Positions 6,490-13,360 of a DNA stretch of 64,000 nucleotides are shown here, piece after piece. The notes beneath the pieces were generated by a model. That model worked only from the letters and a program-made list of their open reading frames with translations, was not told the DNA's origin and did not search any database. The stretch covers positions 62,001-126,000 of the forward strand of contig NZ_JAHCDA010000003.1 in NCBI RefSeq assembly GCF_018413645.1, read 5' to 3'. Every line of letters starts with the position of its first letter. Position 1 is the stretch's first letter. The translations under genes and the position numbers were made by a program. The DNA is from Roseococcus pinisoli (lineage in GTDB: Bacteria > Pseudomonadota > Alphaproteobacteria > Acetobacterales > Acetobacteraceae).

Positions 6490-6728
6490 TTGGGGAGGCC
6501 TGCTGCAGAGGGCTGCTTGGTTGCCGAAATAGAGGCTGCCGCGCGCATCTGGGTCAAGGCTTCTTGCTCAGCAATATGGTCTCTCAATGCCTGCTCTCTG
6601 AACGTCCAGCGGCCGGACAGTTTCATCGCTCCAGGAATCTTTCCGAGGACTGCATAATAGGTCAGCGTCCGCACGGTGCAGCCCATGATTGAAGCTGCCT
6701 TGTGGGGGTTTATTCTCTCGAGCTCCAT
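6324..6728 (-). CDS. Excisionase-like / MerR-type helix-turn-helix protein
   Basis: A 134-residue protein whose first 55 residues (INPHKAASIMGCTVRTLTYY, then GKIPGAMKLSGRWTFREQAL) match the compact winged helix-turn-helix of excisionases and MerR/AlpA-like regulators, where a 'RWTF' wing follows the recognition helix. The gene precedes and overlaps the integrase by 166 bp, the usual place of a recombination directionality factor. The last 55 codons overlap integrase codons in another frame, and this tail is low in recognisable structure. The start at 6728 is supported by a GACC-AAGGAG-GGTC leader two bases before the ATG. Role in excision is inferred from fold and position. Confidence 0.75.
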   Translation of the reverse strand: MELERINPHKAASIMGCTVRTLTYYAVLGKIPGAMKLSGRWTFREQALRDHIAEQEALTQMRAAASISATKQPSAAGLPKCPPPMKSSLKAYTADPTVKVCTDGSGSTVLFGQSAYALWKSNKQKKSATPGQTV

Positions 6729-6730
6729 GT

Positions 6731-6744
6731 GACCCTCCTTGGTC
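6731..6744 (-). promoter_or_regulatory. SD-in-loop hairpin for the excisionase-like gene
   Basis: Minus strand: GACC-AAGGAG-GGTC, four perfect pairs, two bases before the ATG at 6728. Confidence 0.5.
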
Positions 6745-6758
6745 GCGCTTGGGGCTGG

Positions 6759-8105
6759 CTAAAGCTTGTCTTTCCAGAAGCCATCGTCCTTGAGCAGGCT
6801 CTTCACGGCTTCGTTGAAATCATCCAACAGAGGTGTGCTCACCTCCTCCGTCGCGTTGTCATAGCCGTTTGCAGGGTCGGCAAACGAGAAGATCGCCTTC
6901 ATCGGCTTACTGCCTCCTGGTCCGGCCACGATGTCGCCGTTCGACTTCATGGCGAAGCTTGGCTTCTCAACGGGCACGTAGTCGTCGTAGATCGAGGGCA
7001 GCGGCTCCATCTTCGGAACCCACCAAGGCTCCTTGTCGGCCTCGGTCATCGGCTCGGCTTCGTAGGCCTGATGTGCAAGCCCGTGCATGTCCATGGCCAA
7101 GGCCTGCTGCGGATCGGCCATCAGCGCCACGCGGGCGGCGTACTTCGCGCCCTCCTTTTGGCCATGCGAGACGCTCGCATGCATTCCTTGTTGGTACGGC
7201 AGATTGCACACCACGCCGATCTTCAGGGAGCGGCTGTCGATCAAATTATCGAGCGCCTTCAGGATCAATTTGCAGCGGGGCTTCTCCATACCCTTGCCGA
7301 TCTTCATCGCCAGATAGACGTCCTGGGCATAAAGGGCTGGCACATCGACGATGATCGGCAGGTCGGCCGAGATTGGCTTGGCGTGTGTGACTTTCCTCAA
7401 GGCCTCAACGATGCTCAGCACAAGGGCTTCGACCGGCCCATTGAAGTGGCCCCCGAGCATGATACCCGTCCCGACCTTGTGATTTCCATTCCGCGTCCAA
7501 TGCCAGGAGGCTGAGGCTCGGTGTGTGGCCTCGCTCCAGAACGACGCGACGAAGAGCTTCTCCACGGCACCGTCGTGGGGCAGGTGCTCGACGAGCTGCA
7601 TGTTTCGGACCGTCGCGGGGACCTGGCCGCCGCTGTACAGCATACCCATGGTCGCGGTCTTACTCAGATTGTGCGGTAGGCCGAAGCCGTAGTGCTCAAC
7701 CGGCTCGTCGTTGATGTACATGCCCGGGTCCAACATCGCGGCGATAGTCTTTTTGCCAGGCCACACTTTCTTGCCGGCGACGTTGGGGTTCGCCGCAACC
7801 GCGTTCGCCGCGATATCGCTGGTCGCAATCTCACCGTGGTCGACGAGCGTGTGCTTAGGCTCCTTGAACCAGGTGTCTGCGATCTCCTGGTTCAAAGTGG
7901 TGATGGTCTCTTCGTGGTCCGTCAGATAGCCGCCGTCGGTGGTCACGATCTTCGTGCCGAACTCGGGCGAGAGCACCTTCACGTGCGGGAAGACGAGGCG
8001 GACCCAATCGAGAAGAGCTTCCGGGGTCATCGTGACGGGCTTGTTGTTCCACAGGTTTGGAACTCCCTCCGGAAGCTGTGCACCCGGGTGCAGACGGATC
8101 ACCAT
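6759..8105 (-). CDS. Large hypothetical protein, possible divergent RNase H-like core (448 aa)
   Basis: No family recognised with confidence. The ATG at 8105 overlaps the stop of the RNase H-like gene (TAATG). Codons 5-10 are the palindrome at 8078-8093, read as LHPGAQ, followed by an SD-like GGAGGG inside the frame, so the N-terminal 25 residues may be translated regulatory DNA; the next ATG (TPEALLDW after it) has no good ribosome site. In the middle, SASWHWTRNG, PVEALVLSIVEAL, PIIVDVPALYAQD and HASVSHGQKEGAKYAARVAL follow in an order loosely like an RNase H-type fold. The protein has no membrane segment. Confidence 0.65.
   Translation of the reverse strand: MVIRLHPGAQLPEGVPNLWNNKPVTMTPEALLDWVRLVFPHVKVLSPEFGTKIVTTDGGYLTDHEETITTLNQEIADTWFKEPKHTLVDHGEIATSDIAANAVAANPNVAGKKVWPGKKTIAAMLDPGMYINDEPVEHYGFGLPHNLSKTATMGMLYSGGQVPATVRNMQLVEHLPHDGAVEKLFVASFWSEATHRASASWHWTRNGNHKVGTGIMLGGHFNGPVEALVLSIVEALRKVTHAKPISADLPIIVDVPALYAQDVYLAMKIGKGMEKPRCKLILKALDNLIDSRSLKIGVVCNLPYQQGMHASVSHGQKEGAKYAARVALMADPQQALAMDMHGLAHQAYEAEPMTEADKEPWWVPKMEPLPSIYDDYVPVEKPSFAMKSNGDIVAGPGGSKPMKAIFSFADPANGYDNATEEVSTPLLDDFNEAVKSLLKDDGFWKDKL
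8078..8093. promoter_or_regulatory. 16-bp palindrome (one mismatch) inside a start region
   Basis: GTGCACCCGGGTGCAG. It is translated in frame as LHPGAQ near the start of the 448-residue protein that begins at 8105. Confidence 0.6.
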
Positions 8106-8620
8106 TACGCAGCGCCCTTCAGCTCGTGCCGGCGGAGGCGCATCTGGAAGCGGGCTTCTTGGTCGAGCATGTCGTGCACCCAGGTGCGCGGCGTGTCGGT
8201 GCCGCTGTGCGCCTTGATGTGCCGAAAGGTGACGCGCGCGCCGGTGTGTGTGGAGACGCTACAGAACCTCTCCCATACCATCAGGGCGTCGGCGCCGCTG
8301 GCCGGCTTCGGCTTGTCGCGTAGCAGGCTGATCGCCGACAGACAGTCGGTTTGGACCAGCACCTGAGCACCCTGGGCATCGGCGCGGTGCAGTCCATTCA
8401 CGATCGCGGCGGCTTCGGCGATGTACGACTTGGCGAAGGGGGTGTTGAAGAAACCGGAGGCTTTGCCGGACTTCGCACTCGACTTCCACCAGATGGCCCA
8501 CCCGCCCGCGTTGGTCGTCGGGCACCAAGAGGCGTCACAGATCAACGTGATTAGAGGTGGCCGGATATCGGCCTTTACACGATGCTCGGCCAGCTTGGCC
8601 TGAGCAATCTTGATAGTCAT
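8105..8620 (-). CDS. RNase HI-like protein
   Basis: A 171-residue RNase H-fold protein. The expected metal-binding residues occur in order: D29 in LICDASW, E69 in SYIAEAAA, D92 in LVQTDC and D150 or D153 in WVHDMLDQEAR, preceded by HIKAHSG. GGWAIWW after the first aspartate is the second strand. RNase HI cleaves RNA in RNA-DNA hybrids, for example primers. The start at 8620 has an SD hairpin leader; the stop overlaps the ATG of the next gene. GTGCACCCAGGTGCGC at 8174-8189 resembles the palindrome but lies in the conserved WVHD codons and is probably chance. Confidence 0.85.
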   Translation of the reverse strand: MTIKIAQAKLAEHRVKADIRPPLITLICDASWCPTTNAGGWAIWWKSSAKSGKASGFFNTPFAKSYIAEAAAIVNGLHRADAQGAQVLVQTDCLSAISLLRDKPKPASGADALMVWERFCSVSTHTGARVTFRHIKAHSGTDTPRTWVHDMLDQEARFQMRLRRHELKGAA

Positions 8621-8625
8621 GCAGC

Positions 8626-8639
8626 GACCCTCCTTGGCC
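8626..8639 (-). promoter_or_regulatory. SD-in-loop hairpin for the RNase H-like gene
   Basis: Minus strand: GGCC-AAGGAG-GGTC with one G-U pair, five bases before the ATG at 8620. Confidence 0.5.
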
Positions 8640-8650
8640 ACGAACAGCTT

Positions 8651-9028
8651 CTACTTCGTAGTCGTGGGCGCAGTTTCTGTCACGGGGTTTTCTTCTTCTA
8701 ATATCGCCGCTTCGACTTCTTCATTCGACGCCTCGGGCGAAATGATCCTTCCCGTGTCCATGTCCTGCACCACCAGGCGATAACCGAGCGCGCCGAGAGC
8801 TGCTTCGACAGGAGCGAGCAGCGCTGTGCTGTGACCTTGCCAGCGATGCAGGGTCTTTCGTTCCAGACCAGACGCCCGCGCGACCTCGGATAGGGAAACC
8901 CGTTTGGCGTTGGCAGCAGTGAAAACAAACCGAACCAGGGGCGAGCCAAGAGTCGGCTGGCGGATACGACGGCGCCAAGGAACGATCTTGGGGCGCGGCC
9001 GGCGGCCATCAGTGCTGTGTCCCGACAT
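8651..9028 (-). CDS. Helix-turn-helix regulator, XRE-like (125 aa)
   Basis: Begins MSGHSTDGRRPRPKIVPWRR with a strongly basic first 25 residues, then ANAKRVSLSEVARASGLERK and TLHRWQGH, which reads as helices 1-4 of an XRE/Cro-type HTH with the recognition helix around ERKTLHRW. The acidic C-terminal tail (about residues 90-125) ends TETAPTTTK. It is a candidate repressor for the repeated palindrome, together with the RHH protein at 4442. It overlaps the end of the upstream gene by 20 bp, and GGAAG lies close before the ATG. Which operator it binds is unknown. Confidence 0.7.
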   Translation of the reverse strand: MSGHSTDGRRPRPKIVPWRRRIRQPTLGSPLVRFVFTAANAKRVSLSEVARASGLERKTLHRWQGHSTALLAPVEAALGALGYRLVVQDMDTGRIISPEASNEEVEAAILEEENPVTETAPTTTK

Positions 9029-9392
9029 GGTCTTCCAGCACCCCTTCTTCCGGATCTTCTGCGTCACCGCCGTCGGTGAAGCGCTCATACGAGCCGTCCC
9101 TCTCGGCGAACTCCTCCGTGGACATCGCGCCCAGGTCGATCACCAGATCAGCGGCCACGCACAGTTCGGCCAAACCCTGCAGCGTCATGTGCTGTCCCAT
9201 CGAACCTTCCAGCAGGCCCAGCATGGCGACCCGAACTTCGATCTCGGGCACCTGCAGGGTCACCGCCATGCTCCCGAACGACTGACCGGTGCGCCTGAGC
9301 TGGTCCATCATCGACAAGCCGATGCGCATCGAGAGGTCCCTCGCAGCGAGGTTGATCTCTTCTTCCCTGGTGGGGATTTTTGCGGGAGGCAT
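9009..9392 (-). CDS. Small protein, possibly regulatory (127 aa)
   Basis: Begins MPPAKIPTREEEINLAARDL. The centre (VTLQVPEIEVRVAMLGLLEG and TLQGLAELCVAADLVIDLGA) is helical and has the spacing of an HTH followed by a dimerisation helix. The last 30 residues are very acidic. I recall similar short phage proteins called XRE-like, but no residue makes this certain. It is followed by the HTH gene at 9028 with a 20 bp overlap, so they may act together. AAGGA precedes the ATG at 9392. Confidence 0.55.
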   Translation of the reverse strand: MPPAKIPTREEEINLAARDLSMRIGLSMMDQLRRTGQSFGSMAVTLQVPEIEVRVAMLGLLEGSMGQHMTLQGLAELCVAADLVIDLGAMSTEEFAERDGSYERFTDGGDAEDPEEGVLEDHVGTQH

Positions 9393-9502
9393 CGGCTATC
9401 CTTGGCTATCGTTCGGAAGCACTTTTTCGGCACTTTCTATCCAGCCATTCTGATCATCTCGATGCTCGGTGCTGGGCGTATCTCCGGAGGCATGATCGCG
9501 TC

Positions 9503-9811
9503 TCAGCCGGCCCTCTGCGTCCGAATCTGGGTGATCTGTTCGAGCTTCGCCTCATCACCTTTCTGGCGAGCCAGGTGTTCCAAGGGGCCGTACTTATCCG
9601 TCAGAACAGCTCCGAGTTTCAGAGCCTGAGCCTTCTTCGACAGGGCTATGTCGAAATGCACCCAACTCGCTTTCGGAGGCACCTGCAGCCATTTGCGCTG
9701 GACCCCTATGGCGTCTGCCATGACCAGCAGTTCCTCCAGGGAATCCGCCCACATGTGGCACATGACCATCCGGCCGAACTGATGCCGCACGTCGTCGACG
9801 TAGACCGTCAT
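9503..9811 (-). CDS. DUF4031-type protein (102 aa)
   Basis: Begins MTVYVDDVRHQFGRMVMCHM, continues WADSLEELLVMADAIGVQ and SWVHFDIALSKKAQALKLGA. The order YVDD, then CHMWADS, then HFDI is the signature I recall for DUF4031, a short conserved family common in phages, function unknown; the conserved D, C, H and D residues suggest metal binding. AAGGAG lies 7 bases before the ATG at 9811; an overlapping GTG six bases earlier is too close to that site. Confidence 0.75.
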   Translation of the reverse strand: MTVYVDDVRHQFGRMVMCHMWADSLEELLVMADAIGVQRKWLQVPPKASWVHFDIALSKKAQALKLGAVLTDKYGPLEHLARQKGDEAKLEQITQIRTQRAG

Positions 9812-9813
9812 AG

Positions 9814-10302
9814 TCACGCTCCTTGCAGGATGATGTTCTGGCGCATCACCGTGGCCCGCTTCTGCTTAGGGGGCCGCTTGGTGCAGGACGCGAAGAAGGG
9901 GAGGCACACAAACATCCCAGCCAGTGCGCAGTCGATCGCCGCCTGCAGTGCTGGGGAGTGAAACCACACAGCGGTCATTGAGCCGGCCATCGTCGGGATG
10001 AGGAAGATGGTTAGTCTTCTCCAGAGCCAGTAGCGGAGCCGCAGCGGATTCATGGCGGGGCCGGCTGGCTTGTCGTCTATCGCCGCGATCAGGCGATAGT
10101 GTCCGGCCAGAACCACCACGACGACACCTACGAGGAAGTGCGTCGCATTAACGGTGCCCTCCCAGCGGAGCACCTCGTACAGGATGCTGAAGGCGATGCA
10201 GCCCATACAGAGTTGGGCTGCGATTTTGAGTGGGGATATGCCCAGGGCATCAGCAGCATCCTGGGCCCGCTCGATCAGGTGTTCGTCGATCTTGCCGATC
10301 AT
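9814..10302 (-). CDS. Membrane protein, 3-4 transmembrane segments (162 aa)
   Basis: Begins MIGKIDEHLIERAQDAADAL. Hydrophobic segments occur around residues 28-45 (LCMGCIAFSILYEVL), 52-68 (FLVGVVVVVLAGHY), 98-115 (LTIFLIPTMAGSM) and 120-140 (AIDCALAGMFVCLPFFA). The C-terminus is basic (KRPPKQKR). It is the last gene of a cluster of very small membrane proteins (10550-10955), coupled by ATGA overlaps. Function unknown. Confidence 0.7.
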   Translation of the reverse strand: MIGKIDEHLIERAQDAADALGISPLKIAAQLCMGCIAFSILYEVLRWEGTVNATHFLVGVVVVVLAGHYRLIAAIDDKPAGPAMNPLRLRYWLWRRLTIFLIPTMAGSMTAVWFHSPALQAAIDCALAGMFVCLPFFASCTKRPPKQKRATVMRQNIILQGA

Positions 10303-10553
10303 GGGGTGCCGCCAAGAGACACAACGAGCGCTCTTAGCCGCTTGACCTCCTCCACCAGGATACCTGGGCCCGGATCTTGGCCGGCCAGACCTCGGATCAT
10401 GCTGCGCCGCTGCTCTGCGCGGTGAAGGGCTTGGTCGACGGGAGATAGCCCGTCGAACCACTCCTTGGCCTTGCGGAGCATCTCTTCGAACTGCGCCCGC
10501 TTGTGGGGATCGGCTGGGCCGAACTCGATGCGACCTACCTGCATGTCGTTCAT
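10299..10553 (-). CDS. Hypothetical protein (84 aa)
   Basis: Begins MNDMQVGRIEFGPADPHKRA. Soluble and helical: FEEMLRKAKEWFDGL and DQALHRAEQRRSMIRG. The ATG overlaps the stop of the 25-residue membrane peptide gene. No known family; the coupling shows it belongs to the same small-gene cluster. Confidence 0.65.
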   Translation of the reverse strand: MNDMQVGRIEFGPADPHKRAQFEEMLRKAKEWFDGLSPVDQALHRAEQRRSMIRGLAGQDPGPGILVEEVKRLRALVVSLGGTP

Positions 10554-10627
10554 GAGCCGATCACCAGATTCACGGCTGCGATGATCAGCACCCACAGGAG
10601 GAGACTGATGCCGATGGCATATCTCAT
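10550..10627 (-). CDS. Tiny membrane peptide (25 aa)
   Basis: A complete 25-codon frame starting MRYAIGISLLLWVLIIAAVN and ending LVIGS: essentially one transmembrane helix. It is accepted because its ATG overlaps the TGA of the gene upstream and its TGA overlaps the ATG of the gene downstream, as for its larger neighbours, which is unlikely by chance. Possibly a membrane-modulating peptide. Confidence 0.55.
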   Translation of the reverse strand: MRYAIGISLLLWVLIIAAVNLVIGS

Positions 10628-10794
10628 GTCAGGGTCACCTTGAGCGTGATGATGCCGGCCCCGATCAGGGAGAGCAGGGCGAGCATCCAGAAGGCGACGG
10701 ATACGTCGGACCGGCCGGTCTTGATCTGGGCATAGACGGACACGACCGAGAGCAGGGCGGTGAGGGCGAGGAAGCCCTGTCCGAGGGCGATCAT
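10624..10794 (-). CDS. Small membrane protein, two transmembrane segments (56 aa)
   Basis: Begins MIALGQGFLALTALLSVVSV, then YAQIKTGRSDVSV and a second hydrophobic segment AFWMLALLSLIGAGIIT. ATGA overlaps at both ends place it in the coupled cluster 9814-11464. Hairpin-like topology, as in small holin-like proteins, but the lysis genes are elsewhere (32.1-33.5 kb). Function unknown. Confidence 0.6.
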   Translation of the reverse strand: MIALGQGFLALTALLSVVSVYAQIKTGRSDVSVAFWMLALLSLIGAGIITLKVTLT

Positions 10795-10955
10795 GCTCCC
10801 CACCTGTTACCAGCAGCGGCGCCGGCCAGAGCGAGAGCAATGACAGCGAGCACCCATAGGCCGGCTGCCATTCCTTCTTGATTGTGTCTCACCTGAACAT
10901 AGGCGGCGGTGCCGCCGAACAGGGGCGAGGCTTGGAGGAATCCGACCCAGATCAT
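10791..10955 (-). CDS. Small membrane protein (54 aa)
   Basis: Begins MIWVGFLQASPLFGGTAAYV and has a clear C-terminal transmembrane segment GLWVLAVIALALAGAAAG followed by NRWGA. ATG overlaps the stop of the gene upstream; stop overlaps the next ATG. Third member of a run of tiny membrane proteins. Function unknown. Confidence 0.6.
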   Translation of the reverse strand: MIWVGFLQASPLFGGTAAYVQVRHNQEGMAAGLWVLAVIALALAGAAAGNRWGA

Positions 10956-11464
10956 GGCGTCCAGCCCTCCAAGCGTTTCAGGGCGTAGAGCTCGTCGAGC
11001 ATTCGACCGCGCTCCTCGGTCAGCCTCTGGATGCCTTCCTGGTGCGCGGCGATGGAGCGCCGGATCTGCTCCATTCGAGCGGCGTGACATGCGCGCAGGG
11101 CCTTCTCAGCCTCGGACATCTCTGGGCCGGCCCATGGTTCGTCGGGGCGGCTGTCAAGCTTGACCATCGGCGGCGTCCCGACGGAGTGATGATCCGGCTG
11201 AACCACACGGGCCTGTTCCTCGAGTGCGACCCGAACCATTTTGCTGACGGTCTCTCGGAACCCAGTGGAATCGAACGCGCGGGCGTCGATGTGAACCCCG
11301 GCCTCCACCGTCGTCTCGGCAGGCGAGTGCTTACGGAACCAGACGTAGGTCTCCGCTCCGTGCGGGCAGACAGCGAAAGGCTCCCAGCCTTCGGACAAGG
11401 CCCCCTCGATCGCAGCCTTGTGCAGGCCGTCGACAAGGCGTTGGGTCTTCCAGGTGCCGGGCAT
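10952..11464 (-). CDS. Hypothetical protein with C-terminal coiled coil (170 aa)
   Basis: Begins MPGTWKTQRLVDGLHKAAIE. The first half is mixed (EGWEPFAVCPHGAETYVWFR), the second half strongly helical and charged (EAEKALRACHAARMEQIRRS, then RLTEERGRMLDELYALKRLE), probably a coiled coil. Starts by TGATG overlap with the lipoprotein gene. No family recognised. Confidence 0.65.
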   Translation of the reverse strand: MPGTWKTQRLVDGLHKAAIEGALSEGWEPFAVCPHGAETYVWFRKHSPAETTVEAGVHIDARAFDSTGFRETVSKMVRVALEEQARVVQPDHHSVGTPPMVKLDSRPDEPWAGPEMSEAEKALRACHAARMEQIRRSIAAHQEGIQRLTEERGRMLDELYALKRLEGWTP

Positions 11465-11724
11465 CAGTCGAGCCTCAGCGTGTTGGTCTTGCCGAACCCG
11501 AAGAACGAGCTGCTGCAGACCACGCCGGAGACGCGGCGCCCATTCGGAGACAGAGCCCGGAAGCCGGTGCGGTAGCTGTCTTGCTCGCCGCAGCCGCTCC
11601 AGCGATAGCCCGTCGTTTCGACCTGGGTGAAACCCTGGTCTTCTGCGACCCGTTTGGCGGTGGGTCCATCGGAGCATGCCGCCAGGGTGAGGGCGGCGGT
11701 GAGGGTGAGGATGGTCTTCTTCAT
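11464..11724 (-). CDS. Small lipoprotein (86 aa)
   Basis: MKKTILTLTAALTLAACSDG is a lipoprotein signal peptide with lipobox LAAC, so the mature protein of about 70 residues should be lipid-anchored. The mature part contains three further cysteines (GCGEQDS, VVCSSS). Strong leader: GGCTCC-AAGGAG-GGAGCT hairpin before the ATG. Phage lipoproteins of this kind can act in superinfection exclusion or host envelope change; that is a general possibility, not a finding here. Confidence 0.8.
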   Translation of the reverse strand: MKKTILTLTAALTLAACSDGPTAKRVAEDQGFTQVETTGYRWSGCGEQDSYRTGFRALSPNGRRVSGVVCSSSFFGFGKTNTLRLD

Positions 11725-11728
11725 GTTG

Positions 11729-11746
11729 AGCTCCCTCCTTGGAGCC
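11729..11746 (-). promoter_or_regulatory. SD-in-loop hairpin for the lipoprotein gene
   Basis: Minus strand: GGCTCC-AAGGAG-GGAGCT, five Watson-Crick pairs plus one G-U pair, four bases before the ATG at 11724. Confidence 0.5.
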
Positions 11747-11784
11747 GGGACTTGTTCAGTGACTTGTTCGGTCAGGGCCAGCCG

Positions 11785-12006
11785 TCAGTGGGGAACCACG
11801 TACTCGGACTGCTTGGTCGGCCAGTCGTGAAGGGTGTTCATAACGGGCTCACCTCCGTGAACCCGGCTCTTGAAGCGCCAGATGAACAAGGTCGTGTCGC
11901 CCTCGTCCGGTTTGATCCAGCACAGGTTGCCTTCGACGCTGGACACGATCCCAGCGGGCTCACCTCGATAGGTGACCGGGTCTCCAACTCTGGGCCGGGT
12001 GCTCAT
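11785..12006 (-). CDS. Small protein with SH3/KOW-like beta start (73 aa)
   Basis: Begins MSTRPRVGDPVTYRGEPAGI, VSSVEGNLCWIKPDEG: the pattern of a small beta-barrel (VGDPV..., G-I-V...) like SH3 or KOW modules. Ends LHDWPTKQSEYVVPH. ATG overlaps the upstream stop. Function unknown. Confidence 0.6.
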   Translation of the reverse strand: MSTRPRVGDPVTYRGEPAGIVSSVEGNLCWIKPDEGDTTLFIWRFKSRVHGGEPVMNTLHDWPTKQSEYVVPH

Positions 12007-12236
12007 GCCGGGGCCACCCCGCAGGCCTGCTCTAGCTTCGCCTTGAGGGCGCGAACATCGACATCCGCATCATCGGCGGCCGAGATGAAGAGGGTCTTGC
12101 CTATGTGCCGCTCGATGATCAGGACCGGCAGCCCGTTGCTGTACGAGGTGCTACGGACGATCTTGATCAGCGATACGCTCTCCGGGTCGATCGTGACGTC
12201 ATCCGTCAGGCGCAGCATGCCCTTGGCGCGGCTCAC
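12003..12236 (-). CDS. Hypothetical protein (77 aa)
   Basis: GTG start at 12236 overlapping the upstream stop (GTGA). Reads VSRAKGMLRLTDDVTIDPES, then strands (VSLIKIVR, LPVLIIERH) and a C-terminal helix (VRALKAKLEQACG). Small soluble alpha/beta protein. Function unknown. Confidence 0.6.
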   Translation of the reverse strand: MSRAKGMLRLTDDVTIDPESVSLIKIVRSTSYSNGLPVLIIERHIGKTLFISAADDADVDVRALKAKLEQACGVAPA

Positions 12237-12628
12237 GGCACGACCTCGACTTCAGCCTTGATCTCAGGCGCTTTGGGAATGGGGAGCACGGCGGTCAGCC
12301 AGTACCGAGCCTCTCCGTCACTGACGCCTTCGATGGCGTTGTCCATTGCGGCACTGCCCTCGGCGTCCTTCCAGCCGTTCGAGTTCCAGTTTCCTGTTGG
12401 ATCGACAGCTATGGCAACGCGGACCTCGACATGTCCTTGCGGGACTTTCGAAGGCTTGCTGCGTTCGACCTGCAGGCCGGGCTGCGCCACCTTCGCATAC
12501 TCCTCCAGCATGTCGGTGGCCTTACAGATCAGGTCGAGCGCGTCCGGAAGAATGGCCAGCTCGAGCCCGAGCTTGTTGGCCACATCGTCGAGAGAGCGGA
12601 TGAGGCCCAGAAGAGCTTGTGTGCTCAC
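12233..12628 (-). CDS. Hypothetical protein (131 aa)
   Basis: GTG start at 12628 preceded by GGAGG with a 7-base gap, and overlapping the TGA of the gene upstream. Begins VSTQALLGLIRSLDDVANKL. The N-terminal 60 residues are helical; the C-terminal half is strand-rich (HVEVRVAIAVDPTGNW, ARYWLTAVLPIPKAPEI) and ends EIKAEVEVVP. No known domain. Confidence 0.65.
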   Translation of the reverse strand: MSTQALLGLIRSLDDVANKLGLELAILPDALDLICKATDMLEEYAKVAQPGLQVERSKPSKVPQGHVEVRVAIAVDPTGNWNSNGWKDAEGSAAMDNAIEGVSDGEARYWLTAVLPIPKAPEIKAEVEVVP

Positions 12629-12867
12629 CGGCTGGCCTCCAGCCACTCTTCCCACTCGCCCTGGGCGCATTCGTCGGGCGGGTCGTTCTTGAAGACGTCG
12701 TAGCTGCCATTGCCGGCGATGCGGGCGAACAGCCGGAGCTCATCCTCGGTGATGGGGGGCTCCACCTTGCCCGTGGCGAGCTCAACGAAGCGGTCGACGA
12801 AAGCATCGACCCAGGCCTTCTGGACGGTGTCGATCGGCGCGGCGTTGAGGACTGCGGTCTCGTTCAT
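12625..12867 (-). CDS. Hypothetical acidic protein (80 aa)
   Basis: Begins MNETAVLNAAPIDTVQKAWV and is helical (DAFVDRFVELATGKVE), with an acidic C-terminus (CAQGEWEEWLEASR). First gene of its cluster; its leader has an AACCC-AAGGAG-GGGTT hairpin and, just upstream, the larger hairpin at 12894-12927. Function unknown. Confidence 0.65.
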   Translation of the reverse strand: MNETAVLNAAPIDTVQKAWVDAFVDRFVELATGKVEPPITEDELRLFARIAGNGSYDVFKNDPPDECAQGEWEEWLEASR

Positions 12868-12870
12868 ATG

Positions 12871-12886
12871 AACCCCTCCTTGGGTT
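12871..12886 (-). promoter_or_regulatory. SD-in-loop hairpin for the gene starting at 12867
   Basis: Minus strand: AACCC-AAGGAG-GGGTT, five perfect pairs, three bases before the ATG. Confidence 0.5.
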
Positions 12887-12893
12887 TGGGTAG

Positions 12894-12927
12894 TGCACCG
12901 AGGCTGCCTGGAGCCGGCCTCGGTGCA
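12894..12927. promoter_or_regulatory. Long inverted repeat carrying separated palindrome half-sites
   Basis: TGCACCGAGGC (12894-12904) and GCCTCGGTGCA (12917-12927) are perfect 11-bp inverted arms with a 12-base spacer. The outer TGCACC and GGTGCA are the half-sites of the 16-bp palindrome set apart. No T-run follows on either strand, so it is not a standard terminator. It occupies the position where other clusters have the palindrome. Confidence 0.55.
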
Positions 12928-12934
12928 ATAGGAA

Positions 12935-13360
12935 TTACGCAGCGCCGGCGAGAAAGTAGACGGGCAGCCCCACTCGGCGGGCCTGCTTGACCATATCTTC
13001 GGTGCCCTTGTGTCCAGGAAGAGCGAGGACCGCGTCAGGCTTGCCCTCCACGAGCATCTGCCTGTTGCGGATCGGGCCGGCGGACTTCGGGTGAGCCTTC
13101 CAATCGGCGGGGAAACCACGGCAAGGGATCTTGTTGGCGGCAGCCCAGGCCTTGGCCATGGCGTCACCACCCGGTGCCTCGCCTTGGATCAGCAGTCGCA
13201 CGGGGGTTTGCTGGTGCACCTTGTCCATGCCAGCCCAGCCGGCCACCCACTCGAGTCGGGCCTTCTCCATTAGGGCGGCCTTGTCACGGCGGTTGTAGAC
13301 TTCGGGCATACGCCCGTAGCCCCGGCCCCCGCAGACCAGCAGGACGATACTCATGGTCAT
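12935..13360 (-). CDS. SLOG-superfamily protein (DUF2493/YspA-like)
   Basis: A 141-residue protein starting MTMSIVLLVCGGRGYGRMPE. The motifs VCGGRGY, LIQGEAPGGDAMAKAWA and AGPIRNRQML..., then AVLALPGHKGTEDMV, are in the order of the YspA/DUF2493 group of the SLOG (Rossmannoid nucleotide-binding) superfamily, whose glycine-rich loops bind nucleotides or NAD-derived ligands. Small phage members are common in nucleotide-metabolism neighbourhoods; some SLOG proteins act as sensors in bacterial immunity. The ATG overlaps the upstream stop (ATGA). Ligand unknown. Confidence 0.8.
   Translation of the reverse strand: MTMSIVLLVCGGRGYGRMPEVYNRRDKAALMEKARLEWVAGWAGMDKVHQQTPVRLLIQGEAPGGDAMAKAWAAANKIPCRGFPADWKAHPKSAGPIRNRQMLVEGKPDAVLALPGHKGTEDMVKQARRVGLPVYFLAGAA

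Noticed and set aside
8174-8189. GTGCACCCAGGTGCGC as a further palindrome copy
   Set aside because: It has one mismatch but lies in the conserved WVHD codons in the middle of the RNase H-like gene, not near a start, so I treat it as chance.
12894-12927. Terminator at the long inverted repeat
   Set aside because: No T-run on either strand and half-sites of the palindrome at both ends argue for another role.
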